From the NCBI GenBank assembly GCA_028343615.1, contig JAOLZA010000021.1, forward strand, positions 1 to 40,703: a stretch of DNA of 40,703 nucleotides. The letters are read 5' to 3'. The stretch comes from Verrucomicrobiota bacterium (GTDB lineage: Bacteria > Verrucomicrobiota > Verrucomicrobiia > Limisphaerales > UBA1100). The notes under the pieces were generated by a model. The model did no database searches, had not been told where the DNA came from, and saw nothing but the letters and a program-made list of their open reading frames with translations. This document shows positions 1 through 7,826 of this stretch, piece after piece. Positions within the stretch are counted from its first letter, which is position 1. Every line of letters starts with the position of its first letter. The translations under genes and the position numbers were made by a program.

Positions 1-70
1 AATTAGTTGTGGAGACAACTGTGTAATCTGTATCGAGATAAGTGAGATCTCCCGGGAGACTTGGGTCTCA
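1..70. repeat. Dispersed repeat B, copy 1
   Basis: About 70 bp, differing at roughly five positions from the copy at 11425-11494. It contains the hairpin GTTGT-GGAG-ACAAC (6-19) and a second hairpin, GAGATC pairing with GGTCTC, around the palindrome TCTCCCGGGAGA. It lies just beyond the stop codon of the minus-strand zinc-ribbon gene. The window starts inside or at the edge of the element, so its outer end is unknown. Confidence 0.85.
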
Positions 71-123
71 TCTGTGCTATTTCGAAGTAGGATTTCAATG
101 TTTTATGAGTCAAAATATTTTCC

Positions 124-534
124 TCAGAATGAGGAAAAAAAATGGCGCATAGATATTCTGTGATCCGTCCAGTCTTCATCGTAATCCTTCTTAGTTTCCT
201 GAGGCTCTAAAGGGTTTAGCTTTTTGTATCCTTCCAACTCTTTGGCATCAAACCATAAACCCCTGCATTGTTGGCAAAACTCGAGTTCTGCGCCCTTGTG
301 TGTAAAAATATATAAAGGTTTACCGTCCTGCGGGCACCTAAGATTTGGACTTTTTTCTGCCCGCAAATCCCAAATGCTCTGAAATGCTTCGGCGGCTATT
401 TCATCTCTTTCCTCCAGATATGATTTTAAAGGGTTATGCTCCATCCAACACCCCGAACACGTCTGGCAATTAAATGTTCCGGAAGCATAGGAGAATTCAA
501 TAGTTTGGTCATCATTACATTTCGGACAATTCAT
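124..534 (-). CDS. Zinc-ribbon (zf-TFIIB-type) protein
   Basis: A 136-residue protein made of two ribbon-like halves. The first has CPKC (residues 3-6) and CQTCSGCW (23-30). The second has CPQD, then CQQCRGLWFDAKEL near residues 87-100. The second half matches the zf-TFIIB signature, in which a CxxC pair is followed by G-x-W-x-D-x-x-E-L. There the third cysteine is replaced (CPQD instead of CPxC), so metal binding in that half may be weakened. No signal peptide or membrane segment is visible. The role is unknown: family members are small, probably DNA-, RNA- or protein-binding, and rarely characterised. It is followed by repeat B and preceded by a long intergenic stretch with a repeat A copy. 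Confidence 0.75.
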   Translation of the reverse strand: MNCPKCNDDQTIEFSYASGTFNCQTCSGCWMEHNPLKSYLEERDEIAAEAFQSIWDLRAEKSPNLRCPQDGKPLYIFTHKGAELEFCQQCRGLWFDAKELEGYKKLNPLEPQETKKDYDEDWTDHRISMRHFFSSF

Positions 535-691
535 AATGCGTTATTTTCCATGGGATTTTCAGCTGTAAACATGACTAACACTTCCTCTAACCAACAAGCC
601 TGCAACAATTAAAAAAATATTTTTCTCTGCCCGATTTTGGCATAATAAGGCAGCGTAAACCACTATAATAAATTAGAAAGTTTATAGTTCG
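535..691. other. AT-rich upstream region of the zinc-ribbon gene
   Basis: Part of a 409-bp gap without a gene (535-943). This half is AT-rich and should carry the promoter of the zinc-ribbon gene. TATAAT-like stretches occur around 660-690, but I cannot fix a promoter. The other half of the gap is repeat A copy 1. Confidence 0.4.
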
Positions 692-932
692 CTACCCTGA
701 TCCAGAGAAGTTCAGATGGTTTTCACCCCAATCCCACTGTTCTCCCTAATTCCACTGAGAAACACTGAGATTTACTGAAACGAAGAATCCCACACACCAA
801 TAGCACTGATACATAAGGAGAGCATTGAGAGAATTGGTTCTCTCAGAGTTTTCTGAGCGATCGGTGTGTTAGACGCATTTCCTTGAAAACGGGGAATTTG
901 ATGTTCGTTGGGTTCGATTCCCATAACACAAT
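692..932. repeat. Dispersed repeat A, copy 1 (full length)
   Basis: A roughly 240-bp element shared with 12203-12449 and, in part, with 5376-5519, 16360-16480 and 18037-18180. It starts (plus strand) with CAGAGAAGTTCAGA and ends with a tRNA T-arm-like hairpin. Here TGTGTTA (865-871) can pair with TAACACA (924-930). Between them lie the hairpin TTCCTT/GGGGAA and TGGG-TTCGATT-CCCA (909-923). It ends about 13 bp before the stop of the minus-strand ABC-F gene and so fills the gap after that gene. Confidence 0.85.
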
Positions 933-943
933 TCATTCTGATT

Positions 944-2746
944 CTACGAATCGTGCTTAGTTTTCTTCGCATCCAATTCTTCCCATTGAGCATACGCTTC
1001 AAGTAATTCTGCCCCTAGTGCTTCAAACCTTTGGGTGGCCTTTTGGGTTATCTGCCAAGTCTTTTTAAAAAATTCGGGGTCATCCAACTGTTCTTGGATT
1101 CCGGATTGCTCTTCTTCCAGCTGGGCTATTTGTTCAGGCAATGCTTCCAGCAGTTTTTGCTCTTTGAATGTCAGCTTCTTGAGTTTATTCGCGATGGTTT
1201 TTGGTCGTTTGATTTTTGTGGCTTTAGTCCCTTTGTAAAAACTGGGAACAGTCGCTTTTTGTTGAATCAGATAATCATCATACCCCCCAGCATATTCCCT
1301 AACCACGCCGTTGCCTTCGAGAACCAATGTGCTTTGCACCACATTGTTAAGGAAAGCCCGATCATGACTCACAAGCAAAAGTGTGCCTTTGAAATTAGCG
1401 ATCATTTCCTCAAGCAACTCGAGAGTTTCCGCGTCCAGATCATTGGTTGGCTCGTCCATTACAATGAGGTTGGCCGGATACTTGAAAAGCTGCGCCAGAA
1501 GCAGTCGATTTTTCTCACCGCCGGAAAGATGCCGGACAGGCTGACGCGCTTGATCTGGGGTAAAAAGAAAATCCTCCAAGTAACTGTAAATATTCTTGGA
1601 ATGACCATTTATGGTGATCGCCCCCTGCCCTTCTCCGATATTCTCAGCAATAGATTTGTCTTCATCAATTTGTTGACGCAATTGATCGAAGTAAATGATT
1701 TCCAGCTTTGTGCCCTGACGCACGGAGCCTTCCGTAGGCTTTAGGTCACCAAGGAGAAGCTTGAGCAACGTTGTCTTGCCTGAACCATTTTTTCCAACGA
1801 TTCCAATTCTATCACCGCGCATGATGACCGTGGATAGCTCGCTGACAATGGGCTCCATCTCGTAGGCAAACGAAAGATTCCTGGTTTCAACCACCAACTG
1901 CCCTGATCGCTCAGCTTCCATTGCTTGCATGTTCACGGAGCCAATTTGCTTGCGGCGTTCCTTGCGGTCTTCACGCATTTTCTCCAGCACACGTACTCGC
2001 CCTTCGTTCCGGGTTCGCCGCGCCATGACACCTTTACGGACCCAAACTTCCTCTTGCGCAAGTTTCTTGTCAAACTGAGCATTCTGCTTCTCTTCCGCTT
2101 CCAGAAATGCCTGTTTGCGCTTCAGAAACGTCGGATAATCACAACTCCAATCAAATAATTTACCGCGATCTATTTCAATAATGCGCTGAGCCAATGTCTG
2201 GAGGAAAACACGATCATGCGTCACAAACACCACCGTGCCGGTATAGTTTTTTAGAAACCCCTCAAGCCACAGGATGGAATCGATATCGAGATGATTGGTG
2301 GGCTCATCTAGCAGCAGGACATCCGGCTTGCTCACGATCGTCTTGGCAAGCAAAACCCGGCGTTTCATGCCTGAGGAAAGGGTTTTAACCGGATCGTCAC
2401 CATTTAGTTTCATTTGTTTTAGCACACTTCCAACGGCCTTCTCCTTTTGCCAAATGTCTTCTTCAGGAAAATGAAGATCGGCCCCAATAAAGTCCCTTAC
2501 TTTCTCGTCGAGACCTTCAGGGACTTCCTGTGCCAATCGTGTCACATGCAAATCCTTTGCCCGCCGAATGTGGCCTTTATCTGCCTCAATTTCCCCTGCC
2601 AGCATCTTCATCAATGTCGACTTTCCGCAGCCGTTACGCCCAAGTAAGCCAACGTGCTCCCCATGACTCAGGTCCAGATCAATCTGGTCGAGCAAAATGG
2701 AGCCGTCCCAAGAAAACGTGACCTCGCTAAGGTTTAGTAATGACAT
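944..2746 (-). CDS. uup: ABC-F family ATPase, Uup-like
   Basis: A 600-residue soluble protein with two ABC cassettes and no membrane segment, which defines the ABC-F family of ribosome-acting ATPases. Cassette 1 has Walker A GRNGCGKS (36-43), signature LSSGM (123-127) and Walker B with DEPTNHLD (147-154). Cassette 2 has GKNGSGKT (318-325), LSGGE (407-411) and DEPTNDLD (431-438). The inter-cassette linker contains ARRTRNEGRVRVLEKMRED (242-260), typical of the Uup branch. A charged coiled-coil tail covers about 525-590, also a Uup feature. Members act on stalled ribosomes or on DNA and recombination intermediates; the exact role here is inferred. Translation starts MSLLNLSEV directly before the first beta strand, so this ATG is preferred. 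Repeat pieces flank both ends. Confidence 0.9.
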   Translation of the reverse strand: MSLLNLSEVTFSWDGSILLDQIDLDLSHGEHVGLLGRNGCGKSTLMKMLAGEIEADKGHIRRAKDLHVTRLAQEVPEGLDEKVRDFIGADLHFPEEDIWQKEKAVGSVLKQMKLNGDDPVKTLSSGMKRRVLLAKTIVSKPDVLLLDEPTNHLDIDSILWLEGFLKNYTGTVVFVTHDRVFLQTLAQRIIEIDRGKLFDWSCDYPTFLKRKQAFLEAEEKQNAQFDKKLAQEEVWVRKGVMARRTRNEGRVRVLEKMREDRKERRKQIGSVNMQAMEAERSGQLVVETRNLSFAYEMEPIVSELSTVIMRGDRIGIVGKNGSGKTTLLKLLLGDLKPTEGSVRQGTKLEIIYFDQLRQQIDEDKSIAENIGEGQGAITINGHSKNIYSYLEDFLFTPDQARQPVRHLSGGEKNRLLLAQLFKYPANLIVMDEPTNDLDAETLELLEEMIANFKGTLLLVSHDRAFLNNVVQSTLVLEGNGVVREYAGGYDDYLIQQKATVPSFYKGTKATKIKRPKTIANKLKKLTFKEQKLLEALPEQIAQLEEEQSGIQEQLDDPEFFKKTWQITQKATQRFEALGAELLEAYAQWEELDAKKTKHDS

Positions 2747-2796
2747 GTTTTAATGTAAGATATCAATTTCGTTAGAGGACCTTGATTAACAGGCAT

Positions 2797-2814
2797 ATTC
2801 AGAGAAGTTCAGAG
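2797..2814. repeat. Short repeat A/B start module
   Basis: ATTCAGAGAAGTTCAGAG, the module that begins repeats A and B elsewhere, here without the rest of the element. It lies between the stop of the EF-hand gene and the start of the ABC-F gene. Confidence 0.7.
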
Positions 2815-2824
2815 AGTTCTCACT

Positions 2825-3643
2825 TCACTTAGGAATCTTTAACCCGCTACCTATAGGCTTACGATGCTCCTCACAATGCTGGGTCATATTCTGACCTCCG
2901 CCAACCGGAGATTTCGACGGGTCAAGTGCCAGACACTTGAGTTCCAGCTCGGCTTCTTCCAAAAAACGCATGACCGGGCTGCCTTCACTTGGGCGCCGCT
3001 TGATGTAATCATACACCTGCTCAATAGAGAGAATGGTGCGCGGACCAATACCCTGAGCAGGAGTAATTTTGATTTTGTTGATCTCCAGAATCTGAGCTAG
3101 TTCCAGCCATTCCTTTTTTGTGGTGTTATTAAAATTATAGAGAAGTGCATCACGAATCGGAGCCATGTAGGTAAAGACACGCGCATATTCACGCACGTTC
3201 ACATCCTTTTGGTATTCCTTCATTAATATAAGACGTTCGCCCCCCCGCAACGGCCGACCTCCTGGGCGAAGCACCTGCCCTTTTCGATCAACCACCTGGT
3301 TGTAGCCATAGGATACCTTTGTTTTATTTAATTTATGTTCCCCGGCTGGCTCGATTAAAGGCGCTCCGGTGCGCCGACTGATGAGACCGTAGGCCCAGAG
3401 TTCTTTTAGGTCAGCTGAACTGGTTGGAAGAAGGGCCTTGGCTTCATCTTGAGTGATGAACCCGTCCTTATCCTGATCGAATGTGTTAAAGAGTACCGCC
3501 GGCCAAGGGAATTCTTTTTTCGTGATACGTTTGTCATGGGTAATGTCTCCCTTAAATAACTCCTCCATAAAGGTAGGCGCTGGTGAAGCAGCTTTCAAGA
3601 CGTTGAGCACAACAACGAATAATAAGATCCAAGCAGTTTTCAT
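2825..3643 (-). CDS. Secreted EF-hand protein
   Basis: A 272-residue protein beginning with a signal peptide (MKTAWILLFVVVLNVLKAASPAP). The frame stays open 37 codons upstream, but that part runs into intergenic repeat sequence, so ATG at 3643 is chosen. It carries one good calcium-binding EF-hand loop, DQDKDGFITQDE, with acidic residues at positions 1, 3, 5 and 12. A weaker one, GDITHDKRITKKEF, lies just before it. The rest, with mixed charge and several basic stretches such as RPGGRPLRGGERLILMKE, matches no domain I recognise. Calcium-binding EF-hand proteins of this type are very common in PVC bacteria and are usually exported. Function unknown. It lies downstream of the pseudopilin gene but behind a terminator-like hairpin, so it is probably transcribed separately. 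Confidence 0.75.
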   Translation of the reverse strand: MKTAWILLFVVVLNVLKAASPAPTFMEELFKGDITHDKRITKKEFPWPAVLFNTFDQDKDGFITQDEAKALLPTSSADLKELWAYGLISRRTGAPLIEPAGEHKLNKTKVSYGYNQVVDRKGQVLRPGGRPLRGGERLILMKEYQKDVNVREYARVFTYMAPIRDALLYNFNNTTKKEWLELAQILEINKIKITPAQGIGPRTILSIEQVYDYIKRRPSEGSPVMRFLEEAELELKCLALDPSKSPVGGGQNMTQHCEEHRKPIGSGLKIPK

Positions 3644-3748
3644 ATGAAAACGAACAGATTGTTGCTCGGAGTCGCGACAAGTCCACATTCCACATCCTCT
3701 AAACCTATTACAATTGTAATAAATGGTTTCATTACTGAGAAGATCGTA

Positions 3749-3785
3749 CCTCACTTCCCTAATTCAGAGAAGTTCAGATAATTCT
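3749..3785. repeat. Partial repeat A/B start module
   Basis: AATTCAGAGAAGTTCAGA with the neighbouring TCACTTCCCT, the same module as elsewhere but diverged. It is upstream of the EF-hand gene, in the same position relative to the start codon as in the other copies. Confidence 0.6.
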
Positions 3786-3811
3786 TTGATCCAAATCAAA
3801 TTAGAGCTGAT

Positions 3812-3860
3812 TCAAAAAAGAAGAACCCTGCGCAAGATAAGTAGATATCCTGCGCAGGGT
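3812..3860 (-). terminator. Rho-independent terminator of the pseudopilin gene
   Basis: On the minus strand a perfect 10-bp stem ACCCTGCGCA/TGCGCAGGGT (3851-3860 and 3825-3834) with a 16-nt loop is followed by TTCTTCTTTTTTG. It lies 72 bp beyond the stop of the pseudopilin gene. Confidence 0.8.
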
Positions 3861-3932
3861 CGTTACGCCATTTGAAGAGACTGCTTCCCCTTAAGAAGGT
3901 TCCCACAGTTTCTTCAGAATGATTTATTTTGT

Positions 3933-4787
3933 CTAATGATTATGGTCGTCGTCCTCAAGGAATGGACGCGTTGCAAAAGGTGCAGCAGTCAATGTTGAAC
4001 CACCTCTTGAATTCATCATCGCCTTCAAGCTGGTCTTCAAATCTGCATCAGTAGATTGTTTGGCTGATCCGTCAATAAAGGCGATTTGCCCCTGACTTTT
4101 ATTCAATCTACTCATCAGAGTTGCGTTCAATTCTGGCCCACCATGACCATGACCGTGCTCCTCTTCTTCATGGCCCTCCTCATCCTCATATTCATCAGCG
4201 CCACGCCACATCGCCTCAATGTCGCCGTCTTCCCACAAGGTGATTCCGAATTCGGCATTTGGAGCAGCTGTACCCCAGTTCCATTTCCAAGGTTCCACCT
4301 CATTGTGAGCGGAAATATTCCTTGTGCTGGCGATGATGTTATTTGGCCTACTAGTGGAGGCTCCAAGGAAAAGAGCATAACTTTGCATTGATGCCTCAAC
4401 ATCAGCCCAGTTAAAGCCCTCCGCCACGACTCCTTCATGGTGCACTTCAAGCGCAGGGTCACAGGGTGACAATAACACTTTTGGTGTTCCCAGATGCTGA
4501 CCGAAAGGTTTCCAGATTGTTTCAATGCTTAAACAATCTGATCGCCAGTTCGGACCATATGCTGAGCCAAGTGACCGCGGCGTTGAGTTCCACGGCAAGC
4601 GGTTCTGCATGATAGCACCTTGAGCAAGTGACTTAAGGTTGTTTACGCACTTAATCCGAGCCGCTTTAGCCTTGGCTCGGGCCAGTGCGGGTAACAGCAT
4701 AGAGGCAAGGATACCAATGATGGCAATCACCACCAATAACTCAATAAGAGTAAAGGCTGATTTTTTGTTCTGTATATTGTTTTTCAT
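3933..4787 (-). CDS. His-rich type II pseudopilin-like protein
   Basis: A 284-residue protein with a class III (prepilin) signal: a basic N-terminus, then [18 protein letters not shown] (residues 10-27) with cleavage expected between Ala and Phe and Glu at mature position 5. The body resembles the large Verrucomicrobia/Planctomycetes family of pseudopilin-like secreted proteins, and the C-terminal [10 protein letters not shown] resembles their conserved DG motif. Two insertions are unusual: an acidic/His stretch [16 protein letters not shown] around residues 200-215 and a C-terminal EDDDHNH. Both look like metal ligands. The frame is open 24 codons upstream, but [10 protein letters not shown] at 4787 is the natural prepilin start. 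A perfect palindrome lies 74 bp upstream. A metal-related role is inference. The gene follows the CxxC membrane protein in the same direction. Confidence 0.8.
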   Translation of the reverse strand: MKNNIQNKKSAFTLIELLVVIAIIGILASMLLPALARAKAKAARIKCVNNLKSLAQGAIMQNRLPWNSTPRSLGSAYGPNWRSDCLSIETIWKPFGQHLGTPKVLLSPCDPALEVHHEGVVAEGFNWADVEASMQSYALFLGASTSRPNNIIASTRNISAHNEVEPWKWNWGTAAPNAEFGITLWEDGDIEAMWRGADEYEDEEGHEEEEHGHGHGGPELNATLMSRLNKSQGQIAFIDGSAKQSTDADLKTSLKAMMNSRGGSTLTAAPFATRPFLEDDDHNH

Positions 4788-4860
4788 GTCTAATATTAAT
4801 TTAAATGGTTTATGGTATATCATTACTTGCAAGGTGCCTGAAAAGCAGGCAGCAAACAAA

Positions 4861-4879
4861 AGTGATGCAATGCATCACT
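4861..4879. promoter_or_regulatory. Perfect 9-1-9 palindrome, possible Fur/Zur-type operator
   Basis: AGTGATGCA-A-TGCATCACT, a perfect inverted repeat around one central base. Its core TGATGCA-A-TGCATCA has the 7-1-7 layout known for Fur-family operators. It sits between the CxxC protein gene and the His-rich pseudopilin gene, upstream of the latter. The regulator is not identified, and assignment to Zur or Fur is inference from layout and from the metal-like residues in the neighbours. Confidence 0.5.
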
Positions 4880-4902
4880 ATAAAAAATAGGGAGGTTTGA
4901 GG

Positions 4903-5301
4903 TTAAGCCGCTGCTTTAGGCGGCTTAAGAAGCTTGAAGGGATTAGCGCACCAATTAGGATCGTAGAGCATGAGTATTTCCGTAATCAAAAAATCGTCAG
5001 CTCCAAGCATCAGCGCACGATGAAATGCAAGACCCTCAATTTCCAAAATTTCTGGCGTTACGCCGGACTGTGAGTCACCTGATTTTTCCTGTTGCTCACT
5101 TAAGGCATCACATACCTGACAGTTTTGGTGATCTCCTAATAACACCGAGGTGGGCTTGAGAAAGATTGTTCCAGCATCCTGACTGAGACCGGAAAGACCA
5201 AATACCACCACATGCATAAGAACCCACTGCATTCCAAAAGCAGCGGTCAAGATGCATACAATCGCACGCATCATCCAAATTTTATGGATCGATTCCTTCA
5301 C
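4903..5301 (-). CDS. Small membrane protein with CxxC motif, unknown
   Basis: A protein of up to 132 residues. After a short basic N-terminus there is one hydrophobic segment (MMRAIVCILTAAFGMQWVL, about residues 10-28), perhaps running on to residue 39. A soluble part follows, with DHQNCQVCDALSE near residues 57-69 and a single later Cys in PNWCANPF. The CxxC with adjacent His and Asp suggests metal or redox chemistry in the periplasm. I do not recognise the family; small DUF2946-like proteins are a possible comparison. The start shown is GTG at 5301; ATG codons at residues 10 and 11 are plausible alternatives. It is the first gene before the palindrome and the His-rich pseudopilin, so the two may be a pair. 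Confidence 0.6.
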   Translation of the reverse strand: MKESIHKIWMMRAIVCILTAAFGMQWVLMHVVVFGLSGLSQDAGTIFLKPTSVLLGDHQNCQVCDALSEQQEKSGDSQSGVTPEILEIEGLAFHRALMLGADDFLITEILMLYDPNWCANPFKLLKPPKAAA

Positions 5302-5375
5302 CGGCCTTTTTTTTAATTAAGAACCCACAAAGAAATCAAGTTTTTTTTGCATGTTATATGGAAAATTTAGAAGCC

Positions 5376-5519
5376 TTGAGTCTCTCAGGGTTTTCTGAGT
5401 GATGAGTGTGATATCTGTATTTCCCAAGAAAGCGGGGAATTTGATGTTCGTTGGGTTCGACTCCCAAAACACATCCTACTCTTTTCCACATTACCCCAAT
5501 TGGGATCAGAGAATTATTT
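5376..5519. repeat. Repeat A, copy 2 (3' part)
   Basis: Carries the CTCAG-GGTTTT-CTGAG hairpin, the GGGGAATTTGATGTTCGTTG block and the T-arm-like TTGGG-TTCGACT-CCCAA-AACACA. It then runs into a tail (TCCACATTACCCCAATTGGG) shared with the copy at 16360-16480. The left half of the element is missing. It fills the gap between the DUF3050 gene and the CxxC gene. Confidence 0.8.
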
Positions 5520-5536
5520 ACAGGAACAGTTAGAAC

Positions 5537-6289
5537 CTATAATTCAGCTTCAACTGCATTCCAAAATAAATAACGTGATTCAAGGGCTTGAGTTGCTACT
5601 CCCAGAATTTCCTTTTCTCGCTGAGCACTTCCTGAACAAAGTAACTCCAGCATCTCTAAAGCCATTGGCCAATGCTCTTCCTCATCTATTTCAACATGGC
5701 GCTTTAGATAATAATGAAACATTGGCGCAGATTCCTCATCGATTTCCATATCACGCAGTAAGGAACGGAACATTCGTGGAATGACATTCTCACGACCCAG
5801 AGAAAAAGCCGCTGCCATGAGATGCGGCTCCCGGGTCTCTATAATCTCAAATGTGTTCGCAACAAATGTTCGAGCAGGGATCGGAACTATTTCTAAAAGC
5901 AACGCGCTCTCAACTCCTTTCTCTTTAACCTCACCAAGAAAGGTTTTTACTGGCAAGGTATTCGCTCCGACTTCCTCCATTGCTTGGACGTACATTTCAT
6001 AATGACTAATGAAATGCCGCTTACCACCTGAATCCGGAGCAACATCAGATTCTTCTGCTAACACGATTTCATTAATCAACCGGCGCCCCTCTCCTGCTTC
6101 GTCCGGAAACCATGGAGCTCCCGATGGTGCCAACTCCCGCTGCAACTCCTTAACTAAGCACATGAAGTCCCAAACGCAAAAAACGTGGTGTTCCATAAAG
6201 GTACGCAAGCCCTCTAAATCTTTAACCGCCTGATAAACTGAATGGTGCTCCAGCTTATCTTGAAGAGTTTTGAGTCTGCTTAGATCCAT
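5537..6289 (-). CDS. DUF3050 family protein (haem-oxygenase-like fold)
   Basis: A 250-residue soluble protein. MEHHVFCVWDFMCLVKELQREL (residues 32-53), a His-rich helix followed by a Phe/Trp turn, is the recognisable signature of DUF3050. A second helix pair near residues 90-100 contains HFISHYEMY. A late acidic/His helix reads HYYLKRHVEIDEEEHW. The His and Glu/Asp placement is what one expects in the haem-oxygenase/TENA-like helical superfamily, where such residues bind haem or a di-iron centre. The substrate is unknown. No signal peptide is visible, so it is probably cytoplasmic. It stands alone between the repeat A copy and a sulfatase. Confidence 0.8.
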   Translation of the reverse strand: MDLSRLKTLQDKLEHHSVYQAVKDLEGLRTFMEHHVFCVWDFMCLVKELQRELAPSGAPWFPDEAGEGRRLINEIVLAEESDVAPDSGGKRHFISHYEMYVQAMEEVGANTLPVKTFLGEVKEKGVESALLLEIVPIPARTFVANTFEIIETREPHLMAAAFSLGRENVIPRMFRSLLRDMEIDEESAPMFHYYLKRHVEIDEEEHWPMALEMLELLCSGSAQREKEILGVATQALESRYLFWNAVEAEL

Positions 6290-6380
6290 GTAATATCAGT
6301 TTTTAATTCCGAGGAACCCACCACACGTACCAGTCTTAATAAAAGTTCTTCGACCTAACATCGTTATGGCATTTTGCAGT

Positions 6381-7808
6381 TCAATTTTTTGCAGCAGGAT
6401 TGAGCTTGGGCATTTTGGCGCCGACGGACTTAAGATGAGCAAGAAGCCGGCGATCCAATTCCTTCACTTTCCCAGGCATTGCTGCGGCCAGATTTTTCGT
6501 TTCACCAAGATCTTTATTCAAATCAAAAAGCTCCATTGGCCCCTCGTAAAATTTGATTAACTTCCAGTCCCCTTCACGAATAATACTGTAGGGTCCTGGG
6601 TTATGGCGATAGTGAGGAAAATGCCAAAAAATCGCATCCCGACCAAGCTTCTGTTTGCCTTGGGAGCTCAAGTGTTTGGCAAGAGAAAGCCCGTCGATGT
6701 CGCGGCCCTCAGGTAAATCCAATCCTGTAACTTCAGCAATGGTGGGAAAGTAATCAACACTGGTCACCGGTTCAGCACTCGTGGTTCCAGGTTTTACGAC
6801 ACCCGGCCACTTAATTAAAAGTGGCACACGAATTCCGCCCTCATAGGCGTACCCTTTCCCTGACCTTAGAGGTGCATTATTGGTCGGCCCCCTTAGCCCT
6901 CCATTATCAGAGGTAAATATAATCATCGTACGATCGGCGATTCCATGTTTCTCAAGAGCATCCATAATTCTACCTGCACAATCGTCCACTGACTCTACCA
7001 TGGCAGCATACTTGGCGTTTTTCTGCAGAGTCTTAGTTTTATTTTCATACTTCGCCGTCACCTCTGCCTTGGCTTGAATTGGGGTATGAACCGCGTAGTT
7101 ATCCATATTCAGAAAGAAGGGTTTATCCTTATGTTTTTCGATGAAGGCCACAGCCTCCTCAGCTTCGCGGTCGGAAAGATATTGGCCTAGCTTACGCCCG
7201 GGTAAATGAGGGATGCCAGCCCGAATCATGGCGTGCCTATGCGTGGGTTTATTGTAAGGATCAAAATAACTTGGAGGCTGGCCATAATCACATCCGCCAT
7301 AATTAAAATCATAACCCTGCTTCTGCGGATACCAATCATCAGCCCCCAAATGCCATTTACCAATATGACAAGAAACGTAGCCTGCTGGCTTTAACAATTC
7401 CGCAATGGTGATCTCTGCTGACTCCATCCACAGAGCATTCTTAGGGACAAGAAACTTCCGACTACCGCCAGTAAAACCACTTGGATTCTTTTTGTCTAAA
7501 GGAATGCCTCCACCTTGAAAGCGCGAACGAATCCAGTCGGTTACTCCAAGTCGCGCTGGATAACGACCGGTTTGAATAGCAGCCCGTGTTGGCGAACAAA
7601 CTGCACACGCCGCGTAAGCATTGGTGAAACGCATGCCTTGAGCCGCCAACCGATCCAGATTTGGCGTCTCATAGTAGCGACTTCCCTGACAGGAAAGATC
7701 CATCCAACCGAGGTCATCGACCAGAATCAGAATGAAGTTCATGGGTTTTTCGGCCTGAGCACTGAGACTCAGGAAAAGGAAGAGGGTTATGGAAAAGAAA
7801 ACTTTCAT
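6381..7808 (-). CDS. Secreted sulfatase (type I, formylglycine)
   Basis: A 475-residue exported sulfatase with a signal peptide ending SLSAQA (residue 19). The metal-binding ILVDDLGWMD follows (28-37). The formylglycine motif is C71-S-P-T-R75 within AVCSPTRAAIQTGRYPARLG. Further family motifs are HIGKWHLGADDWYP and IIFTSDNGG, then EGGIRVPLLIKWPG. The Cys must be converted to formylglycine for hydrolysis of sulfate esters, probably on polysaccharide or glycan in the periplasm. The length is normal for the S1 family; the substrate cannot be told. The next sulfatase on the same strand ends 19 bp upstream of this start, so the two are probably co-transcribed. Confidence 0.93.
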   Translation of the reverse strand: MKVFFSITLFLFLSLSAQAEKPMNFILILVDDLGWMDLSCQGSRYYETPNLDRLAAQGMRFTNAYAACAVCSPTRAAIQTGRYPARLGVTDWIRSRFQGGGIPLDKKNPSGFTGGSRKFLVPKNALWMESAEITIAELLKPAGYVSCHIGKWHLGADDWYPQKQGYDFNYGGCDYGQPPSYFDPYNKPTHRHAMIRAGIPHLPGRKLGQYLSDREAEEAVAFIEKHKDKPFFLNMDNYAVHTPIQAKAEVTAKYENKTKTLQKNAKYAAMVESVDDCAGRIMDALEKHGIADRTMIIFTSDNGGLRGPTNNAPLRSGKGYAYEGGIRVPLLIKWPGVVKPGTTSAEPVTSVDYFPTIAEVTGLDLPEGRDIDGLSLAKHLSSQGKQKLGRDAIFWHFPHYRHNPGPYSIIREGDWKLIKFYEGPMELFDLNKDLGETKNLAAAMPGKVKELDRRLLAHLKSVGAKMPKLNPAAKN

Positions 7809-7826
7809 GGTACAATTGGATTCGTT

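Noticed and set aside
122-134. CCTCAGAATGAGG hairpin over the stop of the zinc-ribbon gene as terminator
   Set aside because: The T-run is on the wrong side for the minus-strand gene; stem short without the A/T pairs.
772-1002. Open frame through repeat A with the peptide EPNEHQIPRF, also readable in 12249-12557
   Set aside because: The shared peptide is simply translation of the conserved repeat in one frame. It has no start signal, differs in ends, and overlaps a real gene stop. Other repeat copies are not open.
1031-1744. 237-codon plus-strand frame
   Set aside because: Antisense shadow of the ABC-F gene, whose motifs are unambiguous.
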